DNA from: Burkholderiaceae bacterium
GTDB taxonomy: Bacteria > Pseudomonadota > Gammaproteobacteria > Burkholderiales > Burkholderiaceae
Direction: 5' to 3'
Assembly: GCA_947470165.1 (NCBI GenBank)
Contig: CANISN010000091.1
Coordinates: forward strand, 1 to 6,686
Length of the DNA: 6,686 nucleotides
Shown in pieces: positions 1 to 5,522 of this stretch. Made by a program: the position numbers and the translations under genes. Positions within the stretch are counted from its first letter, which is position 1. Each line of letters opens with the position of its first letter. The notes beneath the pieces were generated by a model. That model had not been told where the DNA came from. It was given only the letters and a program-made list of their open reading frames with translations, and ran no database searches.

Positions 1-135
1 TCACAAGCGAATGGTGAAATGCTGGCACGCATTCGTCATGACAGTAGTCCAATCAGTGCCGCGCCGATTGCGGTGAATGGCCTTATCTTAGTTCAATCTC
101 AAGGTGGAAAACTAGCAGCGTACAGTCCAAAATGA
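1..135 (+). CDS. bamB: BamB, outer-membrane assembly lipoprotein (3' end only)
   Basis: Reading frame 1 is open from the first base and ends at TGA 133-135, giving the last 44 residues of a protein whose start lies outside the window. The visible tail contains [18 protein letters not shown] followed by [10 protein letters not shown]. This resembles the last blade of the BamB beta-propeller, where an 'AAPV..DG.L..Q..dG.lya' pattern closes the ring. In the family, BamB is a periplasmic lipoprotein of the BAM complex that helps insert beta-barrel proteins into the outer membrane. The position immediately upstream of der is the usual one for bamB in many proteobacteria and supports the name. The lipobox and the other blades cannot be seen. 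Another PQQ-type beta-propeller is the only real alternative, and the context makes it unlikely. Confidence 0.86.
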   Translation, partial: SQANGEMLARIRHDSSPISAAPIAVNGLILVQSQGGKLAAYSPK

Positions 136-1493
136 ATCCAGTCATTACCATTGTCGGTCGTCCTAACGTTGGTAAATCGACACTCTTTAATCGCTTAACG
201 CGTTCACGTGATGCCTTGGTTGCCGACTTCTCTGGACTCACTCGAGATCGTCACTATGGCAAAGGTCGTATTGGCGAGCGCGCATTTATTTGCGTTGATA
301 CTGGTGGTTTTGAACCGGTAGCTAAGACCGGCATTGTTGCCGAGATGGCAAAGCAAACCAAACAAGCCGTTGCTGAATCCGATATTATTATTTTCTTGGT
401 CGATGGTCGCTTAGGTATGGCGCCACAAGACCATGTGATTGCAGATTTCTTGCGCAAGACGGGCAGACCGATCATATTGGCAGTGAACAAAACAGAGGGT
501 ATGCAGGCCGGTGTGGTGACTGCGGACTTTCATGAACTTGGTCTAGGTGAGCCTTTTCCAATTTCGTCAGCGCATGGTGATGGTGTGCGTGGCTTGCTTG
601 ACGATGCCTTGGATTCTTTAGGGGTACCTGAGCCGGAACCAGAAGAACAAGAAAACGATCCAAATCGTCCTATGAAAATTGCGGTGGTAGGACGTCCCAA
701 TGTTGGTAAATCTACCCTGATCAATAAATTGATCGGTGAAGAGCGCGTCATTGCCTTTGACATGCCGGGCACAACCCGTGATGCAATCGAGGTTCCCTTT
801 GAGCGGAATGGCAAGCCATATATTTTGGTGGATACAGCAGGTCTGCGTCGTCGTGGAAAAGTATTTGAAGCCATTGAGAAATTCTCAGTTGTGAAAACCT
901 TGCAAGCGATTGCCGATTGCAACGTTGTGATCTTGATGCTCGATGCCCAGCAAGACATCTCGGAGCAAGATGCACATATTGCCGGATTTATTGTGGAAGC
1001 AGGTCGTGCTTTAGTTGTTGCCGTGAACAAGTGGGATGGTCTGGATTCTTACGTTAAAGAACGTGCGCGTTTAGAGATCGCTCAAAAACTGCGCTTCTTA
1101 GACTTTGCTAACGTGCATCCCATCTCCGCTAAAAAAGGGACTGGCCTAAAAGAGCTCTTTAAAGACGTAGATCTGGCTTACGCTGCAGCGATGGCGAAAT
1201 TACCGACCCCGAAACTCACCCGCATCTTGCAAGAAGCGATTGAGCATCAACAGCCTAAGCGTGTGGGCATGGGACGTCCAAAATTACGCTATGCCCACCA
1301 AGGTGGCATGAACCCCCCGATTGTGGTGATTCATGGAACATCTTTAAGTGGGGTAACGGATAGTTATAAGCGCTATTTAGAGGGCCGCTTTAGAGAGGTC
1401 TTTAAGTTAACGGGCACCCCATTACGTATTCAGATGAATACTGCTAAAAACCCGTATGTTGACGGGGATAAAGGTAAAAAAGGCAAAAAGTAG
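132..1493 (+). CDS. der: Der (EngA), tandem-domain ribosome assembly GTPase
   Basis: This is a 453-residue protein, a normal length for Der, the essential GTPase that acts in late 50S subunit maturation in the cytoplasm. Two Ras-like GTPase domains lie in tandem. The first has the P-loop GRPNVGKST at residues 9-17, DTGG at 56-59, NKTE at 119-122 and SSA at 145-147. The second has an identical P-loop at 187-195, DMPGTTRD at 210-217, DTAG at 234-237, NKWD at 299-302 and SAK at 332-334. An acidic linker (about 165-178) joins them. A KH-like domain follows from about 355 to 440, and the tail is lysine-rich. The first G4 motif ends in Glu rather than the usual Asp. The ATG start shares ATGA with the bamB stop and has no clear Shine-Dalgarno, which suggests translation coupled to bamB. 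The gene ends with in-frame tandem stops, TAG then TAA. Confidence 0.98.
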   Translation: MNPVITIVGRPNVGKSTLFNRLTRSRDALVADFSGLTRDRHYGKGRIGERAFICVDTGGFEPVAKTGIVAEMAKQTKQAVAESDIIIFLVDGRLGMAPQDHVIADFLRKTGRPIILAVNKTEGMQAGVVTADFHELGLGEPFPISSAHGDGVRGLLDDALDSLGVPEPEPEEQENDPNRPMKIAVVGRPNVGKSTLINKLIGEERVIAFDMPGTTRDAIEVPFERNGKPYILVDTAGLRRRGKVFEAIEKFSVVKTLQAIADCNVVILMLDAQQDISEQDAHIAGFIVEAGRALVVAVNKWDGLDSYVKERARLEIAQKLRFLDFANVHPISAKKGTGLKELFKDVDLAYAAAMAKLPTPKLTRILQEAIEHQQPKRVGMGRPKLRYAHQGGMNPPIVVIHGTSLSGVTDSYKRYLEGRFREVFKLTGTPLRIQMNTAKNPYVDGDKGKKGKK

Positions 1494-1530
1494 TAAATCA
1501 GCGTAGAGTTTCAGATGTGTTTTAGACCTA

Positions 1531-1566
1531 GGGCTTGATTTTCTGAAATCAGGCCCCTTATCTTAG
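1531..1566 (+). terminator. Hairpin terminator after der, with a weak T-tract
   Basis: Bases 1531-1541 (GGGCTTGATTT) pair with 1546-1556 (AAATCAGGCCC) around a four-base loop, TCTG. This makes an 11-bp stem with one G-U pair and four G-C pairs at its base. It lies 37 bases after the der stop. The downstream run (CTTATCTTAG) is T-rich but broken, so termination may be partial. The location at the only sizeable gap in the window fits the end of a bamB-der transcript. The stem is seen directly; terminator function is inferred. Confidence 0.6.
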
Positions 1567-1641
1567 AAATAGGCAGCGTGTGTTTCATTGAATAAAAAAG
1601 CAAGACTCCCAAAAATATAAAAATTTAAATAAAAATCCAAT
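1558..1641 (+). promoter_or_regulatory. AT-rich hfq leader, probable promoter region
   Basis: The stretch between the der hairpin and the hfq ribosome binding site should hold the hfq promoter if the hairpin terminates. No textbook sigma-70 site stands out. Possible elements are TTGAAT at 1588-1593 with TATAAA at 1616-1621, but their 22-base spacing is too long. A second pair is TTGATT (1535-1540) with TATCTT (1559-1564) at 18-base spacing, but it overlaps the hairpin. Bases 1611-1636 contain no G or C, which gives an easily melted, unstructured and A-rich region. If it is transcribed, it could offer A-rich distal-face sites for Hfq itself, as in the known autoregulation of hfq in Escherichia coli. 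The composition is seen; the promoter and autoregulation are inferred. Confidence 0.35.
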
Positions 1642-1647
1642 AAGGAG
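1642..1647 (+). promoter_or_regulatory. Strong Shine-Dalgarno for hfq
   Basis: AAGGAG, preceded by T to give TAAGGAG, ends four bases before the ATG at 1652. It is the clearest ribosome binding site in the window. It fixes the hfq start and marks hfq as an independently initiated gene, unlike its overlapping neighbours. The spacing is slightly short but workable. Confidence 0.8.
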
Positions 1648-1651
1648 CATT

Positions 1652-1894
1652 ATGAATATTAGTAAAACCCAATTACTACAGGATCCTTTCCTCAATGCTT
1701 TGCGCAAAGAGCATGTTCCTGTCTCTATCTATCTCGTGAACGGCATCAAGCTCCAAGGTAATATTGAATCTTTTGATCAATATGTGGTGCTCCTACGTAA
1801 TACCGTGACCCAGATGGTCTATAAACACGCTATCTCTACGATCGTGCCTGCTCGTGCAGTGGAGTTCCGTACGGAAGAAGCTAGCTCTGTTTAA
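1652..1894 (+). CDS. hfq: Hfq, RNA chaperone
   Basis: This 80-residue Sm-like protein forms a hexameric ring that pairs small RNAs with target mRNAs. The Sm core is unmistakable: [20 protein letters not shown] at 10-29, NGIKLQG at 30-36, [14 protein letters not shown] at 39-52, and the Sm2 signature VYKHAIS at 56-62. Proximal-face residues are present (Gln10, Asp11, Tyr57, Lys58, His59, and Tyr44 where E. coli has Phe42), as is the distal-face Tyr27. The rim patch reads R-K-E-H at 18-21 instead of the E. coli R-R-E-R, so one arginine is a lysine and one a histidine; I recall this form from other Burkholderiales. The C-terminal tail is short (about 10-14 residues) and partly acidic, against roughly 35 in the 102-residue E. 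coli protein. The start is supported by TAAGGAG. The 3' end overlaps the likely start of hflX. Confidence 0.98.
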   Translation: MNISKTQLLQDPFLNALRKEHVPVSIYLVNGIKLQGNIESFDQYVVLLRNTVTQMVYKHAISTIVPARAVEFRTEEASSV

Positions 1895-3128
1895 AACCGG
1901 TTTAGATGCAGCTCGCGCCGTCCTTGTTGGGGTTGATACAGGACGCGAGGATTTTGCGGATAGTATGGCCGAGCTCAGCCTCTTAGCGGAGAGTGCTGGC
2001 TCAATACCTGCAGCTAGCGTGATTGCACGCAAGGGCAAAACAGATCCTGCTTTTTTCATCGGATCGGGTAAGGCCAACGAAGTTAAAAAAGTGATGGAAG
2101 AGCAAGCAGCGGAATTGGTCATCTTTAATCATCCGCTGTCTCCAACACAGCAGCGTAATTTAGAGCGCCACATTGGCTTTCATGTGATGGATCGTACAGG
2201 TCTGATATTAGATATCTTTAGCCAACGAGCGCAAAGCCATATTGGTAAAACTCAGGTCGAACTAGCGCAAGTACGTTATCGCATGTCTCGCTTAGTGCGC
2301 GCCTGGAGTCACTTGGAGCGTCAGCGCGGGGGCATTGGTGTGCGTGGTGGTCCTGGCGAAACTCAGATGGAGCTTGATCGACGCATGTTAGCCACCAAGG
2401 CCAAGCGTTTAGAGAATGAATTAGAAAAACTGCAGCGCCAGCAAAGAACCCAAAGAAGAGCCAGAAATCGTAAGGATGTTTTCTCGGTTTCCTTGGTTGG
2501 CTATACCAATGCCGGTAAATCAACCTTGTTTAATTCCCTTACAAAAGCGGGGGCTTATGCGGCCGACCAGCTCTTTGCCACCTTGGATACCACCTCACGT
2601 AAGGTCCATTTAGATGGAGTAGGGTCGATTGTGGTGTCTGATACCGTGGGTTTTATTAGGGAGTTGCCTCACCAGTTGGTAGAGGCGTTTAGGGCCACGC
2701 TAGATGAAACGATTCATGCTGACCTGATCTTGCATGTAATTGACGCTTGCAGCCCCGTTGCACGTGAGCAAAAGGCTGAAGTTGAGGATGTTTTGCGAGA
2801 AATTGGGGCGGATGACATCCCCCGAATTGAGGTGATGAACAAAATTGACCAAATGCCCCAGACCTTTACGGAGGGTGCGGTCTTGATGCGCGATTCTGAG
2901 GGGATTCCGAGTCAGGTTTTCCTATCCGCCAAGACTGGCTTAGGTCTTGATTTATTGCGCTTAGCCCTCGCCGAATGCTCTCAAATGACTGATAGAATAA
3001 GGTTCGAGCAAAATCGTTCTAAGGTTCAAATAGCCCCCGACGAATTATTGGCTCCTTTACCCGAACGACCAGAGACTTCTGAATTTAATCCGATCCCTAA
3101 CCAAAAATATTCACCCCATGATGCGTAA
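1854..3128 (+). CDS. hflX: HflX, ribosome-splitting GTPase
   Basis: The protein (424 residues from GTG 1854) belongs to the Obg-HflX GTPases, which bind the 50S subunit and can split stalled ribosomes under stress. The N-terminal domain shows AVLVGVD (22-28), [15 protein letters not shown] (63-77) and [13 protein letters not shown] (92-104). The glycine-rich HflX signature [14 protein letters not shown] lies at 158-171, then a charged helical segment to about 205. The G domain has GYTNAGKST (216-224), FATLDTTSR (241-249), DTVGF (263-267), NKID (329-332) and SAK (358-360). A proline-rich tail follows. The start is uncertain. GTG 1854 lies inside hfq (41-base overlap) with no Shine-Dalgarno. 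The next ATG in frame (1965) would delete the conserved first strand. CTG 1887, behind GGAAGAAG, is an unusual alternative giving 413 residues. Translation is probably coupled to hfq. The product name is secure; the first few residues are not. Confidence 0.95.
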   Translation: MQWSSVRKKLALFKTGLDAARAVLVGVDTGREDFADSMAELSLLAESAGSIPAASVIARKGKTDPAFFIGSGKANEVKKVMEEQAAELVIFNHPLSPTQQRNLERHIGFHVMDRTGLILDIFSQRAQSHIGKTQVELAQVRYRMSRLVRAWSHLERQRGGIGVRGGPGETQMELDRRMLATKAKRLENELEKLQRQQRTQRRARNRKDVFSVSLVGYTNAGKSTLFNSLTKAGAYAADQLFATLDTTSRKVHLDGVGSIVVSDTVGFIRELPHQLVEAFRATLDETIHADLILHVIDACSPVAREQKAEVEDVLREIGADDIPRIEVMNKIDQMPQTFTEGAVLMRDSEGIPSQVFLSAKTGLGLDLLRLALAECSQMTDRIRFEQNRSKVQIAPDELLAPLPERPETSEFNPIPNQKYSPHDA

Positions 3129-4632
3129 ATTTCTCGAGCTGTTCTCAGTTAATGATCCAGGCTGGGGCAATAGCCATCCAGGTAGCGGGTCTAAAGATGC
3201 CAAAGATGGTCAGGCGAATGAGCAAGCTCCTAAAACAGAGCCAGGCAATCCAGGTGCGGATAAGCCGGTAGAGGCTCAACCCAAGAATCCACAGCCAAAT
3301 AATCAACCAGCTAAACCAGATGGTCCTCCAGACCTCGATGAGTTGTGGCGCGATTTTAATGACCGCATTAGTGGGATCTTTGGCGGCAAGAAAAAGCCCG
3401 GAGCAACTTCCAGCAAGCCATCTAATAAGCCGAACAGTACAGACATTCCTCCACCATCTCAGCGTGGCAATGGTGGCGGTGGTGGTGGCTTCAATGCACC
3501 GAATTTCAATTTCACCAATCCATTCGGCTCTAAGGCCACTGTCTTGTTAGCTGCAGGTGGTGTTTTCTTAATCTGGATCTTTGGTGGCTTCTTCATTATT
3601 CAAGAGGGCCAGTCTGGTGTGGTTACTACATTTGGTAAGTACTCTTACACCGCAGGACCTGGTATTAACTGGCGCATGCCTTGGCCTGTGCAGGCCGAGC
3701 AAATTGTCAATGTTTCAGGAGTGCGTTCTGTAGAGGTTGGCCGCTCAATTTTGATTAAAGCAACCAATCAAAAAGATACCTCAATGCTTACTGAAGATGA
3801 AAATATTATTGATGTGCGTTTTGCAGTTCAATACCGCTTAAAAGATCCAACAGATTATTTATTTAACAATCGCGATCCTGATACAACTGTGGTGCAAGCC
3901 GCCGAAACTGCGGTGCGTGAAATTGTGGCGCGTAGCAAGATGGATACTGTTTTATACGAAGGCCGTGAAAAGATTGCGATTGATTTGGCTGCCTCGATAC
4001 AGAAAATTCTAGATAGCTATAAAACAGGCATCTATGTTACAAGTGTGACTGTTCAAAACGTTCAACCGCCAGAGCAAGTGCAGGCGTCATTTGATGATGC
4101 TGTAAAAGCAGGACAAGACCAAGAGCGTCTCAAGAGTGAAGGTCAGGCATATGCTAATGACATTATTCCTCGCGCCAAAGGGACGGCTGATCGACTCATT
4201 CAAGAGGCGGAAGGTTATAAAGCGCGTGTCATGGCTACTGCGGAAGGCGATGCGGCACGCTTTAAGCAAGTGCACACTGAATATGCAAAAGCGCCTGGAG
4301 TTACCCGCGATCGTATGTATATCGACAGCATGCGTGAGATGTATAACAACGTCACTAAGGTTTTAGTGGATACAACGAAGAACAACAGTCTGTTGTATTT
4401 GCCGCTCGATAAGCTAGTTGCTCAAGTGACTGCAGAGAGCGCTCAAATAGCAGCAGGCCAGGTATCTGGAAACACTCCAACTGGATCTGTGACGGTAGGC
4501 GGTGCAACTGGTAATCCAGCAGCTCCATTCAGTAACAACATAACTAACCTAAGCCCTAGCAATACTCCAAGCATTGGTGCTTCCGAAAAACGCGACGGCC
4601 TGAGAAACCGTGATAGAGGGGACGCAAGATAA
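3118..4632 (+). CDS. hflK: HflK, SPFH-domain subunit of the FtsH-modulating HflKC complex
   Basis: HflK and HflC form a large inner-membrane assembly around FtsH that limits access of the protease to membrane substrates. This protein has 504 residues, longer than the 419 of E. coli HflK. The N-terminal 138 residues are low-complexity, rich in Pro, Asn, Lys and Gly. They hold the family-like PPDLDELWRDFNDRISGIFG (70-89) and a six-glycine run (119-124). One membrane helix spans about 140-161. The SPFH domain follows, with VTTFGKY (169-175), GPGINWRMPWP (180-190), TEDENIIDV (225-233) and NVQPPEQVQASFDDAV (314-329). A charged, Ala-rich coiled-coil stretch (about 330-390) and YLPLDKL (427-433) come next, then a Ser/Thr/Asn-rich tail to 504. 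The gene starts at ATGATG inside the end of hflX (11-base overlap) with no good Shine-Dalgarno; either ATG could serve. It ends in TAATG, shared with hflC. Confidence 0.97.
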   Translation: MMRKFLELFSVNDPGWGNSHPGSGSKDAKDGQANEQAPKTEPGNPGADKPVEAQPKNPQPNNQPAKPDGPPDLDELWRDFNDRISGIFGGKKKPGATSSKPSNKPNSTDIPPPSQRGNGGGGGGFNAPNFNFTNPFGSKATVLLAAGGVFLIWIFGGFFIIQEGQSGVVTTFGKYSYTAGPGINWRMPWPVQAEQIVNVSGVRSVEVGRSILIKATNQKDTSMLTEDENIIDVRFAVQYRLKDPTDYLFNNRDPDTTVVQAAETAVREIVARSKMDTVLYEGREKIAIDLAASIQKILDSYKTGIYVTSVTVQNVQPPEQVQASFDDAVKAGQDQERLKSEGQAYANDIIPRAKGTADRLIQEAEGYKARVMATAEGDAARFKQVHTEYAKAPGVTRDRMYIDSMREMYNNVTKVLVDTTKNNSLLYLPLDKLVAQVTAESAQIAAGQVSGNTPTGSVTVGGATGNPAAPFSNNITNLSPSNTPSIGASEKRDGLRNRDRGDAR

Positions 4633-4634
4633 TG
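4615..4634 (+). promoter_or_regulatory. hflK-hflC TAATG junction with purine-rich ribosome site
   Basis: The hflK stop TAA (4630-4632) shares its last A with the hflC ATG (4632-4634), a classic stop-restart arrangement. A purine run, AGAGGGGA, lies about 10-11 bases upstream and could act as a somewhat distant Shine-Dalgarno. Coupled translation would help keep the two subunits, which assemble together, in balanced amounts. The overlap is seen; coupling is inferred. Confidence 0.6.
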
Positions 4635-5504
4635 AACGCAAATCGTCTCATTGCAGCTATCGGTGGTCTGATTGCTCTACTGTATGTTCTGGCTTCCAGT
4701 ATTTTTGTCTTAGACCAGCGACACTTTGCTGTAATTTTTGCTTTCGGGCAAATTGTTAGAGTAATAGAGCAACCTGGTCTGCAATTGAAATACCCAGCGC
4801 CTTTTGAAAATGTGCGCTTTTTTGATCGTCGTATTTTGACAATTGATACTCCCGAGGCAGAACGCTTCATTACCTCTGAGAAGAAAAATCTCTTGGTCGA
4901 CTCTTACGTTAAATGGCGTATTGTGGATCCCCGTAAGTTCTTTGTGAGTTTTAAGGGTGATGAGCGTTTAGCACAAGATCGGCTGACACAATTAGTACGT
5001 TCTGCCCTGAATGAAGAATTTACTAAACGCACTGTCAGGGAGATCATCTCGGATCAACGCGAGCAAGTGATGCAGGGTATTCGTAAAAAAGTAGCTGATG
5101 ATGCATCTGATATTGGTGTTGAAATAGTCGATGTTCGCCTCAAGCGAGTAGATCTATTGGCAGAAATTAGTGACTCCGTCTACAGACGTATGGAAGCGGA
5201 GCGTAAACGCGTTGCGAATGAATTACGTTCAACCGGTGCTGCTGAATCTGACAAGATTCGTGCAAATGCAGAACGTCAGCGCGATACGATTTTGTCTGAG
5301 GCTTATCGTGATGCACAGAAGATTAAAGGTTCAGGTGATGCGAGAGCAACCGCACTTTATGCAGAAGCATTTGGGCGTGATCCACAGTTTGCACAGTTCT
5401 ATCAAAGTCTTGAGGCATACCGTAGCTCTTTCAAGGATAAGAAAGATGTCATGGTGGTAGAGCCTAGTGGTGAGTTCTTCAAGTTCTTACACAAGAAAAA
5501 TTGA
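4632..5504 (+). CDS. hflC: HflC, SPFH-domain subunit of the FtsH-modulating HflKC complex
   Basis: This 290-residue protein is the partner of HflK in the inner-membrane complex that encloses FtsH. An N-terminal membrane helix covers about residues 5-27 (the IAAIGGLIALLYVLASSIFV region). It is followed at once by the SPFH domain: LDQRHFAVIFAFGQIVRV (27-44), QPGLQLKYPAPFENV (47-61), FFDRRILTIDTP (63-74), and LLVDSYVKWRIVDPRKFF (87-104), the typical HflC strand. IGVEIVDVRLKRVDL (161-175) precedes a long charged helix (about 180-240) rich in Arg, Glu and Ala that should form the coiled coil. The end, with YQSLEAYR (257-264) and VVEPSGEFFKFL (275-286), also matches the family. The length is slightly below that of E. 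coli HflC, and no part appears to be missing. The start overlaps the hflK stop by one base. Confidence 0.97.
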   Translation: MNANRLIAAIGGLIALLYVLASSIFVLDQRHFAVIFAFGQIVRVIEQPGLQLKYPAPFENVRFFDRRILTIDTPEAERFITSEKKNLLVDSYVKWRIVDPRKFFVSFKGDERLAQDRLTQLVRSALNEEFTKRTVREIISDQREQVMQGIRKKVADDASDIGVEIVDVRLKRVDLLAEISDSVYRRMEAERKRVANELRSTGAAESDKIRANAERQRDTILSEAYRDAQKIKGSGDARATALYAEAFGRDPQFAQFYQSLEAYRSSFKDKKDVMVVEPSGEFFKFLHKKN

Positions 5505-5522
5505 ATGTAAGTGTTTCAGACT

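Noticed and set aside
159..722. Two near-identical P-loop DNA segments in der, suggesting a sequence repeat
   Set aside because: The repeat reflects the two GTPase domains, which both encode GRPNVGKST (residues 9-17 and 187-195). It is protein-level duplication typical of Der, not a mobile or regulatory repeat.
530..1030. A 166-codon open frame on the minus strand opposite der
   Set aside because: It lies wholly inside a certain gene, its product is Ser/Pro/Arg-rich with no recognisable domain, and I see no ribosome site or promoter for it. It is best explained as a shadow of der codon use.
1497..1651. A small RNA gene or small ORF in the der-hfq gap
   Set aside because: I found no convincing ORF with a ribosome site, and the only structure is the terminator-like hairpin. 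Without expression data an sRNA call would be a guess.
1793..2122. A 109-codon minus-strand frame across the hfq-hflX junction
   Set aside because: Both overlapping plus-strand genes are well supported by motifs, and the minus-strand product resembles no family I know. It is a shadow frame.
4556..4870. A minus-strand frame across the hflK-hflC junction
   Set aside because: It is antisense to two confirmed genes, with a basic, cysteine-scattered product and no recognisable motif.
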